Source: Bacilli bacterium
Lineage (GTDB): Bacteria; Bacillota_I; Bacilli_A; RF39; UBA660
Length of the DNA: 7,706 nt
Assembly: GCA_029004695.1 (NCBI GenBank)
Contig: JAQVZB010000047.1
Coordinates: forward strand, 1 to 7,706
Direction of reading: 5' to 3'
Below are positions 1 to 6,178 of this stretch, piece after piece. Under the pieces are notes generated by a model. The model made no database searches. It was given only the letters and a program-made list of their open reading frames with translations, and was not told where the DNA came from. Both the position numbers and the translations under genes were made by a program. Numbering within the stretch: position 1 is the first letter of the stretch; the number at the start of each line of letters is the position of its first letter.

Positions 1-197
1 TTATCATATTCATTTATGCGATCTAAATAAAGATTAATTAGTTCTTCACTAGTAATAATCTCTGAGTTTAAAGCCTTATTTAACTCCGTAATATCCATTT
101 TAGTAATATCAATAACTGATTTATTATAAGCATCTACATTTATAATGGAAAAACATAGAAAAAATATAAAAAAAATTAATCTTTTTTTAAAATTCAT
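1..197 (-). CDS. Secreted amidase-signature family protein, N-terminal 65 codons (cut by the window edge)
   Basis: I read this partial frame directly: it starts at ATG 197-195 and is open to base 1. Residues 1-23 form a classic Sec signal peptide: basic MNFKKR, a Phe/Ile/Leu-rich core, and a likely cleavage after Val-Asp-Ala (VDA|Y). Cys15 is not in a proper lipobox, so a lipoprotein is unlikely. Residues 30-65 (DITKMDITELNKALNSEIIT, then SEELINLYLDRINEYD) match the N-terminal helix of amidase-signature (GatA/AmiC-like) hydrolases, in which 'ltseelv..YldRI..yn' is typical. The catalytic Ser-cisSer-Lys region would lie beyond the window. The family hydrolyses carbon-nitrogen amide bonds; the signal peptide makes an exported enzyme more likely than GatA itself. 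The start overlaps the smpB end by 11 bp, so the gene is probably translated with smpB. The substrate cannot be inferred. Confidence 0.72.
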   Translation of the reverse strand, partial: MNFKKRLIFFIFFLCFSIINVDAYNKSVIDITKMDITELNKALNSEIITSEELINLYLDRINEYD

Positions 198-618
198 ACT
201 GTCTTGTTTCTCTTTCAAGATCTCTTTTTTTAATAGTCTCTCTTTTATCATAAAGATGTTTTCCTTTACAAACACCAATTAATATTTTGGCTTTTCCTTC
301 TTTTAAATATAATTTTAATGGAATAATAGTATAGCCTTCTTTATTAATTTCATTTTTTAATTTAATAATTTCTCTTTTATGTAATAATAGTTTTCTTGTT
401 CTTCTTTCTTCATGATTAAAACGATTGCCTTCTTCATATTTGGCAATATACATATTAATAATAAATACTTCATTATTTCTTATTATGACATATGAATCTT
501 TTAAATCAGCACTTCCTTTACGAATTGATTTTATTTCAGTGCCTTTTAATACAATACCAGATTCAATTTCTTTCTCAACATAATAATCAAAATATGCTTT
601 TTTATTATTTATTTCCAT
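187..618 (-). CDS. smpB: SsrA-binding protein SmpB (trans-translation)
   Basis: SmpB binds tmRNA and brings it to stalled ribosomes, starting trans-translation in the cytoplasm. The 143-aa product has the family hallmarks: NNKKAYFDYYVEKEIESGIV near the N-terminus, LKGTEIKSIRKG at 24-35, an oligonucleotide-binding-fold core with YIAKYEEGNRFNHEERRTRK at 57-76, and GKHLYDKRETIKKRD at 119-133, followed by a short basic tail that enters the decoding centre. Length is normal. I chose ATG 618-616 because AGGTGA lies 8 nt upstream and family members begin about this far before NKKA. An in-frame GTG at 630 is part of that ribosome-binding site, and ATG 627 lies too close to it. The gene overlaps the end of rnr by 14 bp, so the two are probably translationally coupled. 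No tmRNA gene follows; the next frame overlaps the 3' end. Confidence 0.95.
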   Translation of the reverse strand: MEINNKKAYFDYYVEKEIESGIVLKGTEIKSIRKGSADLKDSYVIIRNNEVFIINMYIAKYEEGNRFNHEERRTRKLLLHKREIIKLKNEINKEGYTIIPLKLYLKEGKAKILIGVCKGKHLYDKRETIKKRDLERETRQYEF

Positions 619-2713
619 TGTTATCATCACCTATAATCTCAAAATCAATTGTTTGGGCATCTTTACTAGCTGCGATAACTTTAATTGTTACTTTATCCCC
701 TAAACGATATTTATTTTTACTTTGAGATCCAATTAAAGACATTAATTCGGGAACAAAATTGTAATAATCACCTTTTAAAGTATTTACATGAACTAATCCC
801 TCAATTAGATTGTCTAGTTGAACAAAGAAACCAAACATAGTTACTCCAGATATTATACCCTTATATATTTCTCCAATATGGCTTTCCATGTATTCGGCCA
901 TTTTCATATCATCAACTTCTCTTTCAGCTTCGACTGATTCTTGTTCTCTTAAAGAAGTGTGAGCTCCAATTTCTGGTAATGCATTTTCCCATGTTTTTAT
1001 AGTTTCATTATCTATTTTAGATTCAAAAATAAAATCTTTTAACAATCGATGGACAATTAAATCAGGATACCTTCTAATTGGACTTGTAAAATGAGTATAA
1101 CATTTACTACCTAAACCGAAATGTCCAATATTGTCACTTGAATAAACGGCTTTTTGCATACTTCTTAATAATATCGAAGATAAGATATCAAATTCTGCTT
1201 TATCATTCAACTGAGATAAAATTTTTTGCATCGATGATGGTTTAAGGTCAGTAAATTTGCCAATTAATTTATAACCCATTAAATTTACTAATTGAATAAA
1301 TGAATCAATTCGATCAGGTTTTGGAGTACCATGTACTCGATAAATAAACGGTAAATTCATATTACTAATATGAGTAGCTATAGTTTCGTTTGTGACAATC
1401 ATAAAATCTTCGATTAGCTTTTCTCCATCTTCTCTTTCTCTTCTTTCAACTCCAATACATTTTCCTTTTTCATCAATTAATAATTTAGGTTCATCAATAT
1501 CAAAATCTATGTACCCACGATTTATTTTATATTGTCTTAATATTTTAGCCAAATTATTCATATCTTTTAACGTCTTTTCAAATTCCTTATAATCTTCAGC
1601 AACAATATTTCTCATTAAAATATCATTTACTTTTTTATAAGTCATTCTTTTTCTAGATTTTATATATGAAGGAAAGATATCATAATTAATTACATTGCCT
1701 TTTTCATTTATTTGCATTATACATGAAATGGTTAATCTTATTACATCAGGATTTAATGAACATATACCATTAGATAATTTATGCGGCAACATTGGAATTA
1801 CAGAATTTGCTAAATAAGAACTAGTTCCTCTTTGATATGCATCCATATCAAGAGGACTATCTTTAGTAACATAATTGCTAACATCAGCAATATGAACACC
1901 TAAATAATAAATCCCATTTTCATATTTAAAACTTAAAGCATCATCTATATCTTTAGTATCATCTCCATCAATAGTAAATATTATTTCCTTAGTTAAATCT
2001 TTTCTTTTAAGTAAATCCTTTTCATTTACTTCTTCAGGAATACTATTTGTTTGATTTACTGCTTCTTTGCTAAATTCTTCAAAAAAGTTATATTTATATG
2101 CAATTGTTTTTATATCAACAGTTGGATCGTCTTTATGCCCAATTATTTTATTAACCCTTCCATAATATCGATTATTGCCTAATTCTTTAGTCGTATTTAT
2201 TAAAACTTTTGTTCCATCAACACAATTATCTAAACTGTTTTTTTCTAATATTATATCTAATTTTTTTCGATTATCATCTAATATTAAAATCGGTTCATTA
2301 TTTTTGAAATAGATTGTTCCAATTAAATTATTAGTTTTTCTTTCTAATATTTTTATTATTTTACCTTCTATTTTGTTATTATATAAAAAGGTTTCGGCAA
2401 GAACAATATCTCCATTAGTAGCGTTGTTTAAATTATTATAATTTATATATAAATCATCTTCTTCTAATAATAAAAAGCCATTACCTTGTTTATTAATGCT
2501 TAATTTTCCAACTTTAATATTGGGTAAGTTTTTATATAATATATATTTATCTTTTTTAGTTTTATATAAGATATGTTCTTTTATTAAATTATCTAATTCA
2601 GTTTGTAACTCTTTTAATTCATCACTAGTATTTAATTTTAATAAGTCATTTATTACAATTAAATCTAAGGCATCTTTCTTATCGTTTAATAATTTTATAA
2701 TTTCCGTTTTCAT
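605..2713 (-). CDS. rnr: Ribonuclease R (RNB/RNase II family 3'-5' exoribonuclease)
   Basis: RNase R is a processive 3'-5' exoribonuclease that degrades structured RNA, including mRNA and rRNA fragments and the mRNA released by trans-translation. The 702-aa protein has the expected order: an N-terminal winged-helix segment (about 1-60), cold-shock/OB domains (about 65-200, with KQGNGFLL at 75-82), the RNB catalytic domain (about 240-560), and a C-terminal S1 domain (about 616-694). Metal-binding acidic residues are in IDGDDTKDIDDA at 248-259 (Asp249, 255, 257, 258). The HFTSPIRRYPDLIVHR signature is at 541-556. ATG 2713-2711 follows a strong GGAGG 9 nt upstream. The protein stops about eight residues after the S1 domain and lacks the long Lys-rich tail of the E. 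coli enzyme. It is the first gene after the secG terminator and overlaps smpB. Confidence 0.96.
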   Translation of the reverse strand: MKTEIIKLLNDKKDALDLIVINDLLKLNTSDELKELQTELDNLIKEHILYKTKKDKYILYKNLPNIKVGKLSINKQGNGFLLLEEDDLYINYNNLNNATNGDIVLAETFLYNNKIEGKIIKILERKTNNLIGTIYFKNNEPILILDDNRKKLDIILEKNSLDNCVDGTKVLINTTKELGNNRYYGRVNKIIGHKDDPTVDIKTIAYKYNFFEEFSKEAVNQTNSIPEEVNEKDLLKRKDLTKEIIFTIDGDDTKDIDDALSFKYENGIYYLGVHIADVSNYVTKDSPLDMDAYQRGTSSYLANSVIPMLPHKLSNGICSLNPDVIRLTISCIMQINEKGNVINYDIFPSYIKSRKRMTYKKVNDILMRNIVAEDYKEFEKTLKDMNNLAKILRQYKINRGYIDFDIDEPKLLIDEKGKCIGVERREREDGEKLIEDFMIVTNETIATHISNMNLPFIYRVHGTPKPDRIDSFIQLVNLMGYKLIGKFTDLKPSSMQKILSQLNDKAEFDILSSILLRSMQKAVYSSDNIGHFGLGSKCYTHFTSPIRRYPDLIVHRLLKDFIFESKIDNETIKTWENALPEIGAHTSLREQESVEAEREVDDMKMAEYMESHIGEIYKGIISGVTMFGFFVQLDNLIEGLVHVNTLKGDYYNFVPELMSLIGSQSKNKYRLGDKVTIKVIAASKDAQTIDFEIIGDDNNGNK

Positions 2714-2733
2714 TTATAATAGCCTCCTTAATT

Positions 2734-2739
2734 ATTATA
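2734..2739 (-). promoter_or_regulatory. Probable -10 box of the rnr promoter (TATAAT)
   Basis: Read on the minus strand, a consensus TATAAT sits 20 nt before the rnr ATG and just upstream of the GGAGG ribosome-binding site. No convincing -35 is present: the hexamer 17 bp upstream is TTATTT, which overlaps the T-tract of the secG terminator. If the box is used, the transcript would start almost at the ribosome-binding site, giving a very short leader. In DNA this AT-rich, TATAAT also occurs by chance, so this is a moderate call supported mainly by position, between a terminator and a gene. Confidence 0.42.
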
Positions 2740-2755
2740 TCATCTTTTTATTGTT

Positions 2756-2786
2756 AAAATAAAAAAAATATCTAAACGATATTTCC
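2756..2786 (-). terminator. Rho-independent terminator after secG
   Basis: On the minus strand, directly after the secG stop, AAATATC (2784-2778) and GATATTT (2772-2766) form a perfect 7-bp stem around the 5-nt loop GTTTA. Two further G-U pairs can extend it. The stem runs straight into a T-rich tract (TTTTTATTTT). The stem is AT-rich and therefore weak, but stem, tight loop and U-tract in this place and orientation fit termination of the eno-to-secG transcript. Partial read-through into rnr is possible. Confidence 0.62.
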
Positions 2787-3002
2787 TTAACTAATGTATA
2801 ATAAAAACGATAATATAAAGAATATTGCTCCTAAAAGTACTGTTAATCTACTTATAAAAAGTTCTGATCCTCTTTCTTTCTGAATTTGAAATAATTCAGT
2901 ATTACCGCCGCTAATTATCTGTCCTGCATCTGATGCTTTATTACTTTGAAGTAAAACTATAGCAATTAATAACACTGATACAATTAATAATGCCGTTTCC
3001 AT
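2787..3002 (-). CDS. secG: Preprotein translocase subunit SecG
   Basis: SecG is the small membrane partner of SecY/SecE that aids SecA-driven protein export. The 71-aa protein has two membrane-spanning helices, at about 3-19 (ALLIVSVLLIAIVLLQ) and 53-70. Between them is the family's loop, with ISGGNTELF at 30-38 followed by the charged QKERGSE. The second helix starts with an Arg-Leu-Thr turn (52-54), also typical. ATG 3002-3000 has GGGTGA 6 nt upstream. Length is normal for Bacillota. It lies 58 bp after murF with no hairpin between them, so it is probably on the same transcript, although a weak promoter in that gap cannot be excluded. Its stop codon abuts a terminator. The secG-rnr-smpB order matches the conserved Bacillota neighbourhood and supports the call. 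Confidence 0.93.
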   Translation of the reverse strand: METALLIVSVLLIAIVLLQSNKASDAGQIISGGNTELFQIQKERGSELFISRLTVLLGAIFFILSFLLYIS

Positions 3003-3060
3003 TTAATTTCACCCAATTTCTTTAATAATTTAACATAAATTTAATATAAAAGCAATTTTT

Positions 3061-4416
3061 TTAACAAAACTCTTTAATAAAATCAACTATTTCAATAAAT
3101 TTATTCCCATTTGATGCTTTAACTAAAACAATATCTCCTTTATTAATTAAATCTTTAATATAATCTTTAGCATCAGTTTTTGTTTCAAAATGAACAGTAT
3201 TATTTGGACTCATTCCTTTTTGAGCCTCTATATTTATATATCTAGAGTTATTTCCGATAGTAATTAAGTAATCAATATTATTTTTAGCTAAATATTCGCC
3301 AACTTTACTATGAATTTCTTGAGCATATGTTCCAGTTTCATTTATATCACCAAGGATAGCTATTTTTCTCGATTCTTTTTGATTTAAAAGAAAATCTATC
3401 GCATTAATCATTGATTCAGCACTTGCATTATATGAATCATTAATGATTATGGCTCCCTTTTTCGAATTAATTTTTTCTAATCTACTTTCAGTTAAAACAT
3501 AATCACTTAGTCCCTTTTGAATATCTTTTATATCAACACCTAATTGTAATGCAGTTGCTATTGCCAGCAAGCCATTTAAAACAAAAGGTTTAGTTCCAAT
3601 TGGGTTATCAAAATAGAAACTTTTTTTTGATATATTAACTTTATATTTGTTTTTTTCTATATCATAAGCAAAATAATCAGAATTATTTTTAATTCCACAT
3701 GTAATTATATTTACATCTTTTATCACTAAATTATTTAAATAATTATTATCTTTATTAATTATTAAAGTCCCATTTTTTTTAAGTCCTGATAATATTTCTA
3801 ATTTAGCTTTTAATATATTTTCCATACTACCTAAATTCTCAATGTGTATAGAAAAAACATTTGTAATAATAGCAATATCAGGTTTAGCTATATTAGTTAA
3901 ATATTCTATTTCACCTAAATGATTCATACCCATTTCTAATAATATTAATTCTTCATCTTTTAATCTTAAAATAGTAAGAGGTAATCCAATGTTATTATTA
4001 TAATTTTTTTCAGTCACTAAAGTTTTATATTTTTTTGATAATATAGAATAAATCATATTTCTTGTACTTGTTTTACCTATACTACCAGTAATTGCTATTA
4101 TAGGAATATTTTTTTCTTTTAATTTTTCGATCGCTAATTTTTTTAATACTTCGATCGAATTTTCAACTATAATTATGGTATTATTTGTTTTCTTTATTTT
4201 TTCAACTACCGATTCTTCTAAAATACAAACACTAGCGCCCTTATTAAATGCATCTTGGTAAAATAAATTGCCATCAAAATTCTCACCTTTTATACCTATA
4301 TAAACATCACCTTTATTAATAGTCCGCGTATCTTTAGAAAAATTTATACAATTTAAATCAAAGTCTCCGGAAAATAGTTTTCCTTCACATATTTTTATAA
4401 TATCTTTTACTTTCAT
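3061..4416 (-). CDS. murF: UDP-N-acetylmuramoyl-tripeptide--D-alanyl-D-alanine ligase (MurF)
   Basis: MurF uses ATP to join D-Ala-D-Ala to UDP-MurNAc-tripeptide, the last cytoplasmic step of the peptidoglycan precursor. In the 451-aa product the N-terminal substrate domain has DTRTINKGDVYIGIKGENFD (about 29-48). The ATP-binding P-loop ITGSIGKTS is at 109-117, followed by EKNYNNNIGLPLTI and by EMGMNHLGE (161-169), which separates MurF from its Mur relatives. The C-terminal domain has NDSYNASAESM (326-336; YNAxPxS is usual, so Ala replaces Pro) and GDINETG (356-362). Length is normal. I chose ATG 4416-4414, with AGGTGA 5 nt upstream; the in-frame GTG at 4425 belongs to the ribosome-binding site. 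The gene starts 13 bp after the hypothetical gene and is probably in the eno operon. Confidence 0.95.
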   Translation of the reverse strand: MKVKDIIKICEGKLFSGDFDLNCINFSKDTRTINKGDVYIGIKGENFDGNLFYQDAFNKGASVCILEESVVEKIKKTNNTIIIVENSIEVLKKLAIEKLKEKNIPIIAITGSIGKTSTRNMIYSILSKKYKTLVTEKNYNNNIGLPLTILRLKDEELILLEMGMNHLGEIEYLTNIAKPDIAIITNVFSIHIENLGSMENILKAKLEILSGLKKNGTLIINKDNNYLNNLVIKDVNIITCGIKNNSDYFAYDIEKNKYKVNISKKSFYFDNPIGTKPFVLNGLLAIATALQLGVDIKDIQKGLSDYVLTESRLEKINSKKGAIIINDSYNASAESMINAIDFLLNQKESRKIAILGDINETGTYAQEIHSKVGEYLAKNNIDYLITIGNNSRYINIEAQKGMSPNNTVHFETKTDAKDYIKDLINKGDIVLVKASNGNKFIEIVDFIKEFC

Positions 4417-4429
4417 TATAATCACCTTT

Positions 4430-4858
4430 TTATATTTTTATTAAATTACTATTTTTTTCTAAATCAGTAGGGTAAATTTTAATATTTATATCATTTATAA
4501 TTAAATCGCATAAATTAATTACATCTTTATGAAACGGATGGCTATATTCAAGAGCTCCGATAACTTCCTTATCACAATAAAAATGATCTTTGTTATAAAA
4601 ATAATATTCTCCCTCTACATCATAATATTTATTATTTAGATTAAATATTACATGTCCTACTAAAAAATCACCCAAAAAGATATTACCATCAGGAAATATT
4701 TTTTTTAAAATATAAGCATAGTACCAACAACCTTGGGTAGTAAAAAAACTGACTGCATTATGATATGATTCTGTTAAAAATCCCTTGTTACTATAATTAG
4801 TGTCAAACAAAAAATTAATATTTTTAATTACTGTCAATATATTAATGTTTTTTATCAT
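4430..4858 (-). CDS. Uncharacterised 142-aa protein with a possible Cys-His-Asp triad
   Basis: I do not recognise a named family. The product is rich in Tyr, Phe, Asn and Ile, with no signal peptide or membrane helix, so it is probably cytoplasmic. The central part is the most telling: TTQGCWYYAYILKKIF (40-55), then GDFLVGHVIFNLNNKYYDVEG (about 63-83). Cys44 at the start of a helix, His69 on a strand and Asp80 in YYDVEG have the order and spacing of papain-fold (transglutaminase-like) cysteine hydrolases. This is inference from pattern alone; the protein could instead be non-catalytic. The only Met start, ATG 4858-4856, lies inside the end of eno (17-bp overlap) behind a weak GAAGAG, so translation probably depends on eno. 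It ends 13 bp before murF. Codon use looks like that of its neighbours, with no sign of recent transfer. Confidence 0.8.
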   Translation of the reverse strand: MIKNINILTVIKNINFLFDTNYSNKGFLTESYHNAVSFFTTQGCWYYAYILKKIFPDGNIFLGDFLVGHVIFNLNNKYYDVEGEYYFYNKDHFYCDKEVIGALEYSHPFHKDVINLCDLIINDINIKIYPTDLEKNSNLIKI

Positions 4859-6071
4859 TTAATTTCTCTTCAATGCGTAATAATTGGTTATATTTACAAA
4901 TTCTTTCACCTCGGCAAATTGAACCGGTTTTAATATAACCTAAATTTAAACCAACAGCTAAATCAGCAATAAAGGTATCTTCTGTTTCACCGCTACGATG
5001 CGATATGATAGTTTTAAAATTATTCTTTTTAGCTAAATCAATCGTCTTCAGCATTTCAGTTATAGAGCCAATTTGATTAGCTTTTAGTAAAATAGCATTA
5101 TTATATTTTTCTTTTATACCCTTATTTAAATATTCAATATTAGTTACAAAATAATCATCCCCAACTAACATAATTTTATCTCCTATTTTAGAAGTTAAAG
5201 TTTTAATTGAATCAATATCATTCTCAGCAAAAGCATCTTCTATACTTATGATTGGATATTTATTGGTAAGAAAAAGATAATATTCTATTAATTCTACTTT
5301 AGTTAGTTTCCTATTATTGATAGTATAACTATTGCCATCATAAAATTCAGAAGCAGCACAATCTAAAGCTAAAAAAACATCTTTTCCTGGGATATAATTA
5401 CTATTCTCAATTGAATCAATTATATAATCAAGAGCTTTTTCAATATTACCTAATTTAGGCGTAAAACCGCCTTCATCACCAACCGATGTAGAATGCCCAT
5501 CTTTTTTTAATGTTTCTTTTAGAGTATGAAATATTTCAGATCCACATTTTAATCTGTCTTTAAAACTCTCTTGCATAGGTACAATCATGAATTCTTGAAT
5601 TTCTAAACCATTATTGGCATGAGCTCCACCATTAATTATATTCATCATTGGATAAGGTAAAGAAAAATCATTATCTAAATATTCATATAATTCTTGATTA
5701 TTCATTTTAGCTAAAGCTTTCATAATACATAATGAAACTGACAAAATAGCGTTAGCTCCTAGTTTACTTTTGGTATTAGTCCCATCTAATTTAATAAGTA
5801 AGTTGTCAATTTCTTCTTGATTTATATCCATCCCAATTAATGAATCTCTAATTATAGTATTAACATTATTAACAGCTTTTAAAACTCCTTTGCCATGATA
5901 TCTAGTTTTATCATTATCTCTTAGTTCTAATGCTTCATTCTCGCCAGTTGATGCTCCACTCGGAACACTAGATTTTAAAATAACTCCGTTTTCTAGTTCT
6001 AATTCTGTTTCAACAGTTGGATTTCCTCTAGAATCTAAAATTTCTCGAGCTTTAATATTTTTTATTTTCAT
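4842..6071 (-). CDS. eno: Enolase (phosphopyruvate hydratase)
   Basis: Enolase converts 2-phosphoglycerate to phosphoenolpyruvate in glycolysis and often also associates with RNA-decay enzymes. The 409-aa product has all the landmarks: REILDSRGNPTVE near residue 10, the mobile SGASTG loop at 38-43, IQEF (Glu160), VGDEGGF with the catalytic acid Glu200, LALDCAASEFYD (Asp237), SIEDAFAENDID (Glu278), VGDDYFVTN from 303, LLKANQIGS with the base Lys330, and SHRSGETEDT (His358) followed by IKTG (Lys381). It is slightly shorter than the usual roughly 430 residues, with no motif missing. ATG 6071-6069 is preferred, with AGGTG 6 nt upstream; an in-frame GTG at 6080 is part of that site. It is probably the first gene of the eno-hyp-murF-secG unit, read from the promoter at 6096-6124. 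Confidence 0.97.
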   Translation of the reverse strand: MKIKNIKAREILDSRGNPTVETELELENGVILKSSVPSGASTGENEALELRDNDKTRYHGKGVLKAVNNVNTIIRDSLIGMDINQEEIDNLLIKLDGTNTKSKLGANAILSVSLCIMKALAKMNNQELYEYLDNDFSLPYPMMNIINGGAHANNGLEIQEFMIVPMQESFKDRLKCGSEIFHTLKETLKKDGHSTSVGDEGGFTPKLGNIEKALDYIIDSIENSNYIPGKDVFLALDCAASEFYDGNSYTINNRKLTKVELIEYYLFLTNKYPIISIEDAFAENDIDSIKTLTSKIGDKIMLVGDDYFVTNIEYLNKGIKEKYNNAILLKANQIGSITEMLKTIDLAKKNNFKTIISHRSGETEDTFIADLAVGLNLGYIKTGSICRGERICKYNQLLRIEEKLNDKKH

Positions 6072-6095
6072 TTTACACACCTATTCATAATTAAA

Positions 6096-6124
6096 ATTAT
6101 AAGTTACTTGTCAATTATAATCAA
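6096..6124 (-). promoter_or_regulatory. Sigma-70/SigA-type promoter of the eno operon
   Basis: On the minus strand, TTGATT (6124-6119; four of six consensus bases) and a perfect TATAAT (6101-6096) are separated by exactly 17 bp. Transcription would start about 7 nt further on, leaving a leader of roughly 15-20 nt that includes the AGGTG ribosome-binding site of eno. This is the best promoter match in the window, and it lies in the divergent region where one is expected. Confidence 0.68.
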
Positions 6125-6150
6125 GAATATTATATATTATTTACATTTTA

Positions 6151-6159
6151 TGCTATACT
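6151..6159 (+). promoter_or_regulatory. Extended -10 promoter of the FemABX-type gene
   Basis: TGCTATACT is an extended -10 element (TGn plus TATACT, five of six consensus bases), ending 19 nt before the gene's ATG. The hexamer 17 bp upstream is TATATA, so there is no real -35; the TGn motif would compensate. The start point would fall near base 6166, right at the GAGGTG ribosome-binding site, giving a very short leader. Confidence 0.5.
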
Positions 6160-6178
6160 ATTCTAGAGGTGTAATCAA

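Noticed and set aside
1..186. Possible tmRNA (ssrA) downstream of smpB
   Set aside because: The region is a continuous coding frame with a signal peptide and an amidase-type helix; no tRNA-like end or tag frame seen.
492..725. Open plus-strand frame of 77 codons
   Set aside because: It lies antisense across the smpB/rnr junction, where both real genes have strong family matches; the hydrophobic composition is a by-product of the opposite strand.
1392..1592. Open plus-strand frame of 66 codons
   Set aside because: Antisense to the RNase R catalytic domain; Ser/Phe-rich shadow with no ribosome-binding site or family match.
2496..2762. Open plus-strand frame of 88 codons
   Set aside because: Antisense to the rnr start and its promoter/terminator gap; looks like a membrane protein only because AT-rich reverse complement gives Phe, Ile and Leu.
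3003..3060. Separate promoter or terminator between murF and secG
   Set aside because: Only weak matches (TTGCTT with TAAATT at 17 bp) and no hairpin; not better than background in DNA this AT-rich.
4128..4157. Two CGATCG palindromes 24 bp apart inside murF
   Set aside because: They encode similar Ile-Glu codons in a conserved coding stretch, 8 codons apart; no further repeat structure, so probably chance.
6096..6114. Perfect TTGACA on the minus strand upstream of eno (6114-6109)
   Set aside because: Only 7 bp from the TATAAT and no good -10 at 16-18 bp downstream, so TTGATT with a 17-bp spacer is the better -35.
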